DNA from: Aquimarina rhabdastrellae | GTDB lineage: Bacteria > Bacteroidota > Bacteroidia > Flavobacteriales > Flavobacteriaceae | DNA: 64,000 nucleotides | Direction of reading: 5' to 3' | Assembly (NCBI GenBank): GCA_947387485.1 | Contig: CANDNT010000016.1 | Coordinates: 18,318 to 82,317 of the forward strand | In this document: positions 44,033-52,383 of the stretch, one piece after another | Position numbering within the stretch: position 1 is the stretch's first letter | How the letters are laid out: each line of letters begins with the position of its first letter | Made by a program: the position numbers and the translations under genes | Notes under the pieces: generated by a model | What the model was told of the DNA's origin: nothing | Database searches by the model: none | What the model saw: the letters and a program-made list of their open reading frames with translations, nothing else

Positions 44033-45794
44033 TTTCCATTTTGGTTAATAAAAATGATGCATTCATATTTTGACAAATCCCATCTTTAAAAGTATAATCA
44101 AAGTATAATTCGTCATTAATTATTTGAGCATCAAAATATCGATTTTTAACCGATGGAATTTCTTCTGCAATTTCGCATAAACTTAGATCATGGGTTGCAA
44201 TAATCCCTGTTGCTGTAGCTTTTACAAGCTTTTCAACAAATTTACGTGACCCTTCTGCTTTATCTTTACTATTCGTTCCTTTTAAAATTTCGTCTAATAT
44301 AATAAAGTATTCTTCTGTTTTTAATGCATCTACAATACGTTTTAATTGTGTTAATTCTGAAAAGAAATATGAAGAATCATCACTTAACGAATCTGTAGTT
44401 CGCATACTTGTATAGAGTTTTATCGGTCTATACTTACACATTTCTGCACAAACTGGAAGTCCGCTATTCGCCATAATAATTTGCAATGAAATTGTACGTA
44501 AAAAAGTACTTTTCCCTGCCATATTTGCTCCTGTTATAATAAAAAATTGTTCTTTATCAATTTTTACATCATTGTCTACCCGTTTCTCTGGATTAAGCAT
44601 AGGATGTCCTAATGCTTTTGCTTCTATCACGGTTTTTCCTTCTGTAATTTCTGGATAACAATATGATGGACGATTAAATGCATAATTTGCCAAAGAATTA
44701 TACGCATCAAAAAATGCTATTACATCAAACCAAGCTTCAACATCTTCGTCATATTTTTCTATCCATCTTTCTATACGATAACATTGGTATACATCCCATA
44801 ATAAAAATCCATTCCCCAAAAAACCAAATAACATATTATTACGTTGATCTAGTGCATTGAGTATAGAAGCTAATTCCTTTACTATCTTTGAGGCTTTTTG
44901 TTGCTCATTATATATTATCGCTCGTTTTTCTTTTAACAAACTTGATGTAAATGTTGTTTCTTCTATATTCTCTATAAGTCTGTGATATTGATCAAAGGTA
45001 TCTTTACTTTTTCCTATATAATTATATAATACATTGATTTTTTTCAAGTACGTTCCTGTAATCGTCAATCCTACAAATAACCATATAACTAACAGGCTCA
45101 TAGGTGCTAGTTCTGTAAAAACTAAAAAGAGTAATGTTACAGATATTATCGTGACTATTATTGGTATATATTTCGTTTTTGCTGTTGTAAATGATTTATA
45201 ATTTTGCAACCAATCTTTGATAACTTGTATAGAAGTAGTAGTTTTTACTAATGCTGCTATAGCACTAAATTCTTGACGCCATACTGCTCGATCTTTTAAA
45301 TCTTGTATTGCTTCTTGCTTTTCCTTTATTCTAGTGGTATCATTTGCTCCTAAGAGCTGAGCCAGCTTTTGTTTACCCGATGCAATTGCTGTTCTGTTAA
45401 TATGCTGAAAAAAAGAACGTTCTCCATATAAATCTACATCTTGTGCAAAGGGATGTAGTGGATCAATAAATTCTTCCCCAGAGGCTAATGTTACTTCTTT
45501 ACCATCAAGAATATCTAGCTCTAATTGATTAATTGCTATTAGTTTTTGATATTTATCTCTATGATAACTAAGTTTACTATGTCTTGTTATTAAAAATAAG
45601 AATAGTGCTATTCCTATTAGAATACTTCCTATAATAATTTGAGTACTTTCATACCCAAAATATATCCCTGCAATAATTGCTATAAATACTGCTAACCTCA
45701 TCATACTTGAGGTAACTAGTTTTTGTCTAAGCTTTTTTAATTGAGTTGTATGTAAATTTATTTGCGAAGTATAAAAATCCCTAGGCTGGGTCAT
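44025..45794 (-). CDS. Membrane-anchored MutS-family ATPase
   Basis: A 589-residue protein with two pairs of hydrophobic helices (about 29-68 and 205-250) before a MutS clamp/ATPase region. The ATPase has Walker A GANMAGKST (422-430), RTTDSLSDDSSYF, and Walker B YFIILDEILKGTNSKDKAEGS, followed by IATHDLSL. There is no mismatch-recognition domain (no Phe-x-Glu motif) and no Smr nuclease domain. So it is neither MutS1 nor MutS2, but one of the membrane-linked MutS-like proteins common in Bacteroidota, of unknown role. It ends a 6-7 gene operon that also carries ruvC. Confidence 0.82.
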   Translation of the reverse strand: MTQPRDFYTSQINLHTTQLKKLRQKLVTSSMMRLAVFIAIIAGIYFGYESTQIIIGSILIGIALFLFLITRHSKLSYHRDKYQKLIAINQLELDILDGKEVTLASGEEFIDPLHPFAQDVDLYGERSFFQHINRTAIASGKQKLAQLLGANDTTRIKEKQEAIQDLKDRAVWRQEFSAIAALVKTTTSIQVIKDWLQNYKSFTTAKTKYIPIIVTIISVTLLFLVFTELAPMSLLVIWLFVGLTITGTYLKKINVLYNYIGKSKDTFDQYHRLIENIEETTFTSSLLKEKRAIIYNEQQKASKIVKELASILNALDQRNNMLFGFLGNGFLLWDVYQCYRIERWIEKYDEDVEAWFDVIAFFDAYNSLANYAFNRPSYCYPEITEGKTVIEAKALGHPMLNPEKRVDNDVKIDKEQFFIITGANMAGKSTFLRTISLQIIMANSGLPVCAEMCKYRPIKLYTSMRTTDSLSDDSSYFFSELTQLKRIVDALKTEEYFIILDEILKGTNSKDKAEGSRKFVEKLVKATATGIIATHDLSLCEIAEEIPSVKNRYFDAQIINDELYFDYTFKDGICQNMNASFLLTKMEII

Positions 45795-45820
45795 AGTCTA
45801 TGTTTTATTATAAAATAATC

Positions 45821-46177
45821 TTATAAAGCGTCTAATGCTACTCTTACTTTTTTAGGCAATCCTTTAACTACTAAATCATAAGAGTGGTCTATTAAAGCTG
45901 TCATTAGATTTGTCGGTAAACCTCCAGAAAAGTTAACAGTATTCCAGTGTTTTTTGTTCATATGATATCCTGGTGCTACTTCTGGGTATTGTTCTCTTAA
46001 TTCTAATGCATATTCTGGATCACATTTTAAGTTTACACTAAAAGGAATTTTATCCAATCCAGTTAACGCAAATACTTTTCCCATTACTTTAAATACAAGT
46101 GTAGATTCGTCAAAAGGAAATTCTTCTGTCACTCCTTTTTTAGCCAAACAATACGTTCTAAATTCTTCAATATGCAT
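45821..46177 (-). CDS. MmcQ/YjbR family protein
   Basis: A 118-residue protein with the YjbR CyaY-like fold: the N-terminal YCLAKKGVTEEFPFDESTLVFKVMGKVFAL, LKCDPEYALELREQYPEVAPGYHMNKKHWNTV, and the C-terminal helix IDHSYDLVVKGLPKK. The family binds DNA in some annotations, but the role is not clear. It starts 4 bp after the DUF4230 stop and lies 26 bp before the MutS-like gene, all in one operon. Confidence 0.85.
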   Translation of the reverse strand: MHIEEFRTYCLAKKGVTEEFPFDESTLVFKVMGKVFALTGLDKIPFSVNLKCDPEYALELREQYPEVAPGYHMNKKHWNTVNFSGGLPTNLMTALIDHSYDLVVKGLPKKVRVALDAL

Positions 46178-46181
46178 ATCT

Positions 46182-46796
46182 CTAAGTAAGTTTTTTGGTT
46201 GATGTTTGTGTTCCAGTTTCTAATGCTGTATAATCTAGTGTCCATCCTATAGATTCTGCCAAAGCTTCCATTAAAGCAATAGCATTTAATGCTTCTTTTT
46301 GCGCTTCTTGTATCAATCCGCTTTCTGGTATTTTATCTACAATAAATTGCTTTGCTTCTCTGTTAATTTCTGTAAGATCTTTGGTAGTAAAAGGGTTTAA
46401 CCAACCTTCTTTTTTATCATAATATTTATAATCTGTCTCTATAGTTAATAATTCTGGTTGCGGAAAATGAGACAGTATGATTTTTTTATTCTTAGTATCA
46501 CTTTCTAATTTAACTCTAGATAAATCATATCCTACATGTGCTTTTGCATCAATAAGAATCAAAGCTTTCTTACGTCCTGTTATGAGATTAAAAAACTTTT
46601 CTTTTACACTTTCATAATGATAGATTTCTGCAAAATCTCCTTCAACTGTAACGAGCTTACAGACGTTACGAATCTTCTCGATAAGTATTGTGGATTGTAA
46701 TTGAATATTTGCCTGTTTTTTGACGGCATTAAATCTTGAAAAAATAAAATATGAGATTATGGCTCCTATGATAAGCCCTACAAAGAGTAATTCCAT
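46182..46796 (-). CDS. DUF4230 membrane protein
   Basis: A 204-residue protein with one N-terminal transmembrane helix (residues 2-20, LLFVGLIIGAIISYFIF) and a DUF4230 domain. LVTVEGDFAEIYHYE, KKALILIDAKAHVGYDLSRV and the C-terminal helix LIQEAQKEALNAIALMEALAESIGW are recognisable. The fold resembles SPFH-like or pore-associated envelope domains, but no function is known. It sits between the cyclase (17-bp gap) and YjbR (4-bp gap) genes. Confidence 0.75.
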   Translation of the reverse strand: MELLFVGLIIGAIISYFIFSRFNAVKKQANIQLQSTILIEKIRNVCKLVTVEGDFAEIYHYESVKEKFFNLITGRKKALILIDAKAHVGYDLSRVKLESDTKNKKIILSHFPQPELLTIETDYKYYDKKEGWLNPFTTKDLTEINREAKQFIVDKIPESGLIQEAQKEALNAIALMEALAESIGWTLDYTALETGTQTSTKKLT

Positions 46797-46813
46797 ACAC
46801 TAAAGATACTTAT

Positions 46814-47560
46814 TTAATATAGTTGATACAAAATAGGTTTACTAGGTGATGCGTCATTTTCAAATGATGCAATTTGTAAATTAAGTAGATAACTACCATC
46901 ACTGATATGATCTGCTACATATATCATTTCTGTAATCGTCGCTTCAAAACGAATAGCATTAGGGTAATTCCAAAAGGCTTTATGTGCTACTAATTTCCCT
47001 TCATCTTTTTCTTTATCTACAGATGGTAAATCTATTAATAGATGTTTGATACCTATAGATCGCAAAAAGAGTGCCGCATCTGCAGTTATATATGGCCAAT
47101 TGGTATGTGAATATTGTTTTTCTTTTTTGGTTTCTGGATTAGGCATTGTACGAATAACAATAGCTTCTGGGGTTTTATTTTTTAATTTTTCCTGTATCAT
47201 TTCTCGAGTAATCACCTCATCTACTCCTTCTTTTTCTGGAGTTACAGTGATTAATTCTGCCTCAAAGAAATATTGTTTTAAGGTATCTTGTATACTATAA
47301 AACTCAGGGGTAATATGTCCTACACACTCTGTATGCGTCCCGTGTGCATGTGGATTAAATACAATGGTATTAAAATTCGTCGATGCTCCTTCTGATACTT
47401 TACCTACCCAATCTCCATCTGTAACAGGATAAATTTCTGGTGCTCCTATATACCATGCATTTACATTATGTTGAGAAGCTTTAAGTGGTATCGAAATATC
47501 CATCCCTTTGGATAAATCCACAGTATATTCTTTATGTTGAATCGTTATTAACGCTTTCAT
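46814..47560 (-). CDS. Cyclase family (kynurenine formamidase-like) metal hydrolase
   Basis: A 248-residue protein with the family's metal-binding motif HAHGTHTECVGHI (about residues 71-83; the usual form is HxGTHxDxPxH) and a downstream HTNWPYIT...LLIDLPSVD segment. The family includes bacterial arylformamidase (KynB) and isatin hydrolase. In this member Glu replaces the usual Asp (HTE instead of HxD) and Cys follows, so the substrate may differ. It is encoded 10 bp after hemW. Confidence 0.75.
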   Translation of the reverse strand: MKALITIQHKEYTVDLSKGMDISIPLKASQHNVNAWYIGAPEIYPVTDGDWVGKVSEGASTNFNTIVFNPHAHGTHTECVGHITPEFYSIQDTLKQYFFEAELITVTPEKEGVDEVITREMIQEKLKNKTPEAIVIRTMPNPETKKEKQYSHTNWPYITADAALFLRSIGIKHLLIDLPSVDKEKDEGKLVAHKAFWNYPNAIRFEATITEMIYVADHISDGSYLLNLQIASFENDASPSKPILYQLY

Positions 47561-47570
47561 TATTTCATTT

Positions 47571-48698
47571 TTAATCTACAAAAAACAGGTCTGCTGCTAT
47601 TCCATCACTTAAAAACTTTCCTTTTTTGGTAATCGTTAAAATGTTTTTATCTAAGTTTAGTACTTTTTCTTTTAAATGGTGTTGCATTTGAACACTAATA
47701 TATTCTTGGTATTTTATTCCAAATTCATCTTTTATTCTGGTCAAAGAAACACCCCATTTTGTTCTCAACCCTGTCATGACATATTCGTTATAACGATCCT
47801 CCGTAGTTAGTTCTTCTATCTCACTAGGCAATTCGTTTTCTGTTATAGCCTTGATATATTTTATATTATTATTGATATTCCAGCTTCGATCTTTTCCATT
47901 ATATGAATGTGCAGATGGCCCTATTCCTATATATTTTTTACCTAACCAATATGCTGTATTGTTTTTACTGTAATACTCAGATTGTCCAAAATTTGAAAAC
48001 TCATAATGCTCAAATCCTTCTTTTTCTAATGCTTCTATAAGATACTCAAAATGCGCCAAGGCCAATGAATCTTTTACAGGGGCTACACGTCCTTTTTCTA
48101 TGAGTTTTTCTAATGCTGTTTGTGGTTCTACCGTTAGCGCATAGCATGATATATGTGGGATTTTATGAGCTAATGCATATTCAATATTTTGCTGCCATCG
48201 TTCCATGCTCATCCCTGGAATTCCGTAAATCAAATCTATCGTAATATTATCAAAATACTGTTTTGCTATTGTTAAGCATAGTTGTGCTTCTTTTGCATTA
48301 TGAGCACGGTTCATCATTTCTAAATCTTCTTCAAAAAACGACTGTATTCCTATACTTAATCGATTTACAGGTGATTTTGATAATGCGATAATCTTTTCTT
48401 CTGTTAGATCATCTGGATTAGCTTCCAACGTAATTTCTGGCGTAGCTATAACTTTATATTCTTGATATACTACTGCTATTATTTTTTGTAGTTCTTCTAA
48501 GCTTAAAAGACTAGGTGTTCCGCCTCCAAAATAAATTGTTTCAACTGTTACTCCGCTAAATTCATCTTTACGTAAAACCAATTCTTTACATAAAACTTCT
48601 ACCATAGCTTCTTTGTATTTTAAAGAAGTAGAAAAATGAAAATCACAATAATGACATGCTTTTTTACAGAATGGAATATGGATATAAATTCCGGCCAT
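47571..48698 (-). CDS. hemW: HemW-type radical SAM protein
   Basis: A 375-residue radical SAM protein. The cluster motif is FCKKACHYCDFHF (Cys11, Cys15, Cys18), with the HemW-type DF after the third Cys and no fourth Cys as in true HemN. YFGGGTPSLL, LEANPDDL, RLSIGIQSF and the C-terminal HemN_C domain follow in order. HemW is a heme chaperone, not coproporphyrinogen dehydrogenase, though it is often misannotated as such. It starts 8 bp after ruvC in the same operon. Confidence 0.88.
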   Translation of the reverse strand: MAGIYIHIPFCKKACHYCDFHFSTSLKYKEAMVEVLCKELVLRKDEFSGVTVETIYFGGGTPSLLSLEELQKIIAVVYQEYKVIATPEITLEANPDDLTEEKIIALSKSPVNRLSIGIQSFFEEDLEMMNRAHNAKEAQLCLTIAKQYFDNITIDLIYGIPGMSMERWQQNIEYALAHKIPHISCYALTVEPQTALEKLIEKGRVAPVKDSLALAHFEYLIEALEKEGFEHYEFSNFGQSEYYSKNNTAYWLGKKYIGIGPSAHSYNGKDRSWNINNNIKYIKAITENELPSEIEELTTEDRYNEYVMTGLRTKWGVSLTRIKDEFGIKYQEYISVQMQHHLKEKVLNLDKNILTITKKGKFLSDGIAADLFFVD

Positions 48699-48706
48699 GA
48701 CCTCTA

Positions 48707-49285
48707 TTATTTTTTTATACGTCCTTCATTCTGTTTTACAAAAGCTCCCCATCCAGAATAGCTTTTACCTACAATCTCTGCCCTTCCCATATTATAAAAA
48801 TGACATACTGCTGCTGCTAATCCATCTGTAGAATCTAGATTTTTTGGTAATGTTTTTATACCCAAAAGATTTTGTAACATTTTAGCCACTTGCTCCTTAC
48901 TTGCGTTTCCATTACCTGTAATAGCCATTTTTATTTTCTTTGGAGAATATTCTGTAATAGGTACTTCTCTACTAAGTCCTGCCGCAATAGCTACTCCTTG
49001 TGCTCTACCTAACTTTAGCATTGACTGTACATTTTTACCAAAAAAAGGTGCTTCTATAGCAATCTCATCTGGGTGATAGGTATCTATTAACTCTATAGTA
49101 CGATCAAAAATATGTTTTAGCTTAATATATGGATCATTATATTTACCTAATTGTAACTCATTAAGTTGCAAAAAAGACATCTTTTTATTGACCACTTTTA
49201 TCAATCCAAACCCCATAATAATGGTTCCTGGATCTATTCCTAAAATAATTTTTTCTTTACTCAAAAGGTTTTTGTATTTATACAA
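48707..49285 (-). CDS. ruvC: Holliday junction endonuclease RuvC
   Basis: A 192-residue nuclease. The N-terminal ILGIDPGTIIMGFGLI (Asp18) carries the first catalytic Asp; EIAIEAPFFGKNVQSMLKLGRAQGVAIAA supplies the Glu region, and STDGLAAAVCHFY the last Asp. It resolves Holliday junctions with RuvAB, which is not in the window. It is slightly longer than E. coli RuvC (173) because of an N-terminal and C-terminal extension. It heads the hemW-cyclase-DUF4230-YjbR-MutS-like run. Confidence 0.92.
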   Translation of the reverse strand: MYKYKNLLSKEKIILGIDPGTIIMGFGLIKVVNKKMSFLQLNELQLGKYNDPYIKLKHIFDRTIELIDTYHPDEIAIEAPFFGKNVQSMLKLGRAQGVAIAAGLSREVPITEYSPKKIKMAITGNGNASKEQVAKMLQNLLGIKTLPKNLDSTDGLAAAVCHFYNMGRAEIVGKSYSGWGAFVKQNEGRIKK

Positions 49286-49320
49286 AATTACATAAATACT
49301 ACTTGCCTTTCTCTCTAGAA

Positions 49321-49788
49321 TTAATTTATCTTGAGTATTACTGGTAGTTTATATCTTGTCGAAGTAGGTTGATTACGTACATATGGAGGTTGTACTTCTG
49401 GTAAACTTATAATGCTTTCTTCTAACCAAGTTTTAATTTTTGGGATGCTACGTTGCACACTATCTGATACCGAAATACTTTCTATAGATACCTTACCTAT
49501 ATTGTTAATCAAAACTTGCATCCAGATGGTATCGTGTAGTTTTTCTGTTACTACTGCCGTTTTATTCTCCAAATAGGTATTAATATGATTAGAAAATGTA
49601 GCTTCAAAACACTCTCTCAACTCTTCTTCGCTTAGTGTTTCGCATTTCTTAAACAATGGTGGTCTTACCTCATTAAGTTGTATAGGGGAATTATCAACCT
49701 CTACAGGTTGTTGTGTTTTAAATCCCAAATAATCGCAAGAATACAATGCCAATACGACAAGCCCTATACCCCAATGTTTACCACTCAT
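49321..49788 (-). CDS. Lipoprotein with TonB C-terminal-like domain
   Basis: A 155-residue protein with a lipoprotein signal (GLVVLALYSC, Cys18). The mature part (about 40-155) resembles the last 110 residues of the neighbouring BlaR1-type protein: both begin PP-x-F/R-x-x-C, have a second Cys about 13-14 residues later, then an amphipathic helix, a strand pair I-x-K-S/G-x-I/V-E-S and a PxVxPP/PGEQ turn. I read both as TonB-C-like domains. It is encoded 35 bp before ruvC and so may be the first gene of that operon; the function is unknown. Confidence 0.6.
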   Translation of the reverse strand: MSGKHWGIGLVVLALYSCDYLGFKTQQPVEVDNSPIQLNEVRPPLFKKCETLSEEELRECFEATFSNHINTYLENKTAVVTEKLHDTIWMQVLINNIGKVSIESISVSDSVQRSIPKIKTWLEESIISLPEVQPPYVRNQPTSTRYKLPVILKIN

Positions 49789-49972
49789 GATACAGTAAAT
49801 TTAGGTTGCTAAACTACATATTTTTTTTCAGAGTATAGTGATATTGCGTCTTTGATTGGCATCTACAGATTATATGTTTTTATTTGATACTATATACTTA
49901 TTATACAAGCTTTTTTAATACTACAACCGTTAAAATTAAAATCCTTATAATTAGTGAAGATATTAAACAACC

Positions 49973-49998
49973 AAAACCGAAGGCAAAACCCCGGCTTT
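49973..49998 (-). terminator. Terminator of the BlaI-BlaR1 operon
   Basis: In minus-strand sense AAAGCCGGGG / CTTCGGTTTT forms a 10-bp stem with G.U pairs and a loop of about 6 nt. It lies 66 bp after the BlaR1-type gene stop. Confidence 0.55.
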
Positions 49999-50063
49999 AT
50001 TGATTGAATATATACTAAAAAAACAGTATATATTTGATGATGAATATTTTTTAAATTTAATTC

Positions 50064-51338
50064 TTAGCTTTTCTTATCAGCATTTACCTGAAAAGCAATA
50101 GGTAATGAATACAATACATTTACTTTTTTTCCTTTTTGCTCTCCTGGGATTACTCTAGGAAAAGTAGATATTACTCTTTTTGCTTCATTTTCTAATTCTT
50201 TTGATGGTCCTCGTGATTCGATCTCTACAATATCTCCTGATTTATTTATTTTAAATCTCACATAAATACGATTAACTCCAGGTTTTGCATATTGCTCTAC
50301 ACCTTTGGTATTAAAGTTTTGATTTACAAATTTTTGTATTTCCTTAGAAAAACATTTTCTTATTACTTTACTATCTGTGCTTTCTTTACAAGCTTCTGTG
50401 CGTGGCGGTAGATCAATTTTTGCAAAAGGAATATCTTTTATATCAGTAATTTCCTCTATTTCTACTTTCTCTGTAGTCTGTGCCGAAATTTCGTTTAAAC
50501 AAGAAGATATGATTAACATTCCTATCAACATAGGTAATGTAATTGCATACTTCCATTTTGCTTTTGTTTGTACTGTTTTTTGTAACATAAGGATTCTGTT
50601 TTTAGTTAACGATTCATTAAAAAAATAATTTACAAATTGAACGTCTTGTGTATTAAAAGTTGCATTCAATAAGTGTTGTATATACTGTCTTTTGTCTATA
50701 CTATTAACTGTATGTTCATCTGCTATATATTCATGAATCAATACAATTCTTTTTTGATACGCATAAATCAATGGGTTAAACCAACAGATAATTTTAAGCA
50801 TCTCTAATCCCATAATATCTAGAGAATGTCGTTCTTTTATATGTATCTCTTCATGAAGGATTATTTGTGTTCTTTCTTCTTCAGATATTTGATCTCCTAT
50901 AAATATTGTTTTCCAGAAAGAAAATGCTTTTCTACTATTTTGTAGATCTACTATTTTATATGTCTTGTTTTTATTGGTCTTGTTTTTATTAGCCGAAAAT
51001 AACTTCCTTAAAACAAGTGCCTTTCTTATAAATCTCAATAAGACCACTCCTGCAACAATTCCATATATGATCATCCATATATTATATCCAAAATCTTGAT
51101 TTGCTATTACTTTATCATTTTGAGAATTAATTATCAATTCAGGAAGCGTTATACTTGACTCGGCTATAAGTGTTTCAAATTTTGGAATCGAAATAAGCGG
51201 TATAATAAATGAAATCATTAATGCACTCATTAAGTATATTCTATTCAAATGAAACGATTTCTCTTTCTTTAAGATCACTTCGTAAACCATTAAAAAAACG
51301 GCTTGAAATAATACTACTTGAATTAAATAATACCACAT
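50064..51338 (-). CDS. BlaR1/M56-type sensor protease with C-terminal TonB-C domain
   Basis: A 424-residue membrane protein. Four helices (about 4-22, 36-52, 88-106 and one near 265-285) embed an M56 metalloprotease with the zinc motif LHEEIHIKERHSLD (His162, Glu163, His166) and RIVLIHEYIADEH downstream. After helix 4 the exported part (about 310-424) is not a penicillin-binding sensor but a TonB-C-like domain (VYVRFKINKSGDIVEIESRG...FPRVIPGEQKGKKVNV). Proteolysis of the partner repressor upon a signal is the BlaR1 paradigm; the signal here is unlikely to be a beta-lactam. It lies 2 bp after the repressor gene. Confidence 0.82.
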   Translation of the reverse strand: MWYYLIQVVLFQAVFLMVYEVILKKEKSFHLNRIYLMSALMISFIIPLISIPKFETLIAESSITLPELIINSQNDKVIANQDFGYNIWMIIYGIVAGVVLLRFIRKALVLRKLFSANKNKTNKNKTYKIVDLQNSRKAFSFWKTIFIGDQISEEERTQIILHEEIHIKERHSLDIMGLEMLKIICWFNPLIYAYQKRIVLIHEYIADEHTVNSIDKRQYIQHLLNATFNTQDVQFVNYFFNESLTKNRILMLQKTVQTKAKWKYAITLPMLIGMLIISSCLNEISAQTTEKVEIEEITDIKDIPFAKIDLPPRTEACKESTDSKVIRKCFSKEIQKFVNQNFNTKGVEQYAKPGVNRIYVRFKINKSGDIVEIESRGPSKELENEAKRVISTFPRVIPGEQKGKKVNVLYSLPIAFQVNADKKS

Positions 51339-51340
51339 AA

Positions 51341-51706
51341 TTATTCTTTTTCTTCGTTATCTATATTCTTTAGTATCTCTTGTAAATCATTCACACTCAT
51401 ATCATTTTTCTTCACAAAAAATGAAACCAGGTTGCTAAAGGATCCATTAAAATAACCATTCATCAATTTGTTTAATGATTGCCCACTGTACTCTTCTTTA
51501 GATATTATAGGAAAATAGATATATCCTTTCCCCTTTTTTCTATGTGATACAAAACCTTTATTTTCTAATATTCTAATAATTGTTGATACTGTATTGTATG
51601 CAGGTTTTGGCTCTTTCATTTCTTCTATCAAAGCATTAACATTTGCCTCACTTAACTGCCATAATAGTTGCATTATTTCTTCTTCAGCTTTTGTCAATTG
51701 TTTCAT
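51341..51706 (-). CDS. BlaI/MecI/CopY family repressor
   Basis: A 121-residue protein with a winged helix (MKQLTKAEEEIMQLLWQLSEANVNALIEEM...YNTVSTIIRILENKGFVSHRKKGKGYIYF) typical of BlaI, and a short C-terminal dimerisation helix region with the usual cleavage segment SFFVKKND around 93-100 (in MecI/BlaI the Asn-Phe site lies there). It should repress its own operon; three matching dyads lie immediately upstream. Transcribed as blaI-like then BlaR1-like. Confidence 0.88.
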   Translation of the reverse strand: MKQLTKAEEEIMQLLWQLSEANVNALIEEMKEPKPAYNTVSTIIRILENKGFVSHRKKGKGYIYFPIISKEEYSGQSLNKLMNGYFNGSFSNLVSFFVKKNDMSVNDLQEILKNIDNEEKE

Positions 51707-51711
51707 AAATC

Positions 51712-51777
51712 AACTAATTTTTTAGTTATTACACTTCAAATATAACTATATTTTTAGTTTAAACTAATTTTTTAGTT
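51712..51777. promoter_or_regulatory. Three-dyad operator of the BlaI-like repressor
   Basis: AACTAA-N4-TTAGTT occurs perfectly at 51712-51727 and 51762-51777. A third copy at 51744-51759 (AACTAT-N4-TTAGTT) has one mismatch. Start-to-start spacings are 32 and 18 bp. The proximal copy starts 5 bp before the repressor start codon and would block both transcription and ribosome access. The array also lies upstream of the DUF456 gene (+). Confidence 0.75.
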
Positions 51778-51829
51778 AAAAAATTGTAACAAAATACCTT
51801 TTCAAACGTCATATCATCAAAAATCATAT

Positions 51830-52327
51830 ATGGATATTACATTGACAATCATAGGTTTTCTCTGTTGTCTATTAGGAATTGTAGGTAGCTTTTTACCTGT
51901 ATTGCCTGGACCTTTAACCTCATGGGTAGGCTTACTATTACTTCATTTTTGTAAAGTAATTCCTCAAAACTGGACGTTTTTAGGTATTACTTTAGCTATA
52001 GCTATACTAGTTTGGTTTTTGGATTATATAGTTCCTGCTATGGGTACCAAAAAGTTTGGAGGTACAAAATATGGGATGATTGGTAGTTCTGTAGGATTAC
52101 TTATTGGTATTTTCTTCTTGGGACCTTTAGGAATCATTATTGGTCCATTTGTAGGTGCTTTTGTAGGTGAGCTTTTAAAAGATAATGATGCTACAAAGGC
52201 ATTAAAAGCTGCCTTTGGTTCTTTTATAGGATTTTTGACAGGCACTTTAATTAAGTTTATTGTTTCTATAGTTTTTATTTTTCTCTATTGTTCAAAAGTT
52301 TGGGAATATAAATCTGTACTTTTTTGA
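51830..52327 (+). CDS. DUF456 membrane protein
   Basis: A 165-residue protein with about four hydrophobic helices and very Gly-rich segments (FLCCLLGIVGSFLPVLPGPLTSW, then GSSVGLLIGIFFLGPLGIIIGPFVGAFVGELL), the hallmark of DUF456. Function unknown. It is divergent from the BlaI-like repressor; the operator array lies 53-118 bp upstream of its ATG, so it might belong to the same regulon. Confidence 0.85.
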   Translation: MDITLTIIGFLCCLLGIVGSFLPVLPGPLTSWVGLLLLHFCKVIPQNWTFLGITLAIAILVWFLDYIVPAMGTKKFGGTKYGMIGSSVGLLIGIFFLGPLGIIIGPFVGAFVGELLKDNDATKALKAAFGSFIGFLTGTLIKFIVSIVFIFLYCSKVWEYKSVLF

Positions 52328-52333
52328 TATAAA

Positions 52334-52363
52334 AAAACCCGAAAGCATATACTTTCGGGTTTT
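52334..52363. terminator. Bidirectional terminator
   Basis: A perfect 12-bp stem AAAACCCGAAAG / CTTTCGGGTTTT with a 6-nt loop between the convergent DUF456 and M43 protease genes. It is similar in sequence to the terminator at 12317-12347. Confidence 0.9.
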
Positions 52364-52383
52364 ATGGTTGGTTTAGTTATGGG

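Noticed and set aside
50064..51706. Calling the BlaI/BlaR1-type pair a beta-lactam resistance locus
   Set aside because: No beta-lactamase gene is present and the sensor lacks a penicillin-binding domain.
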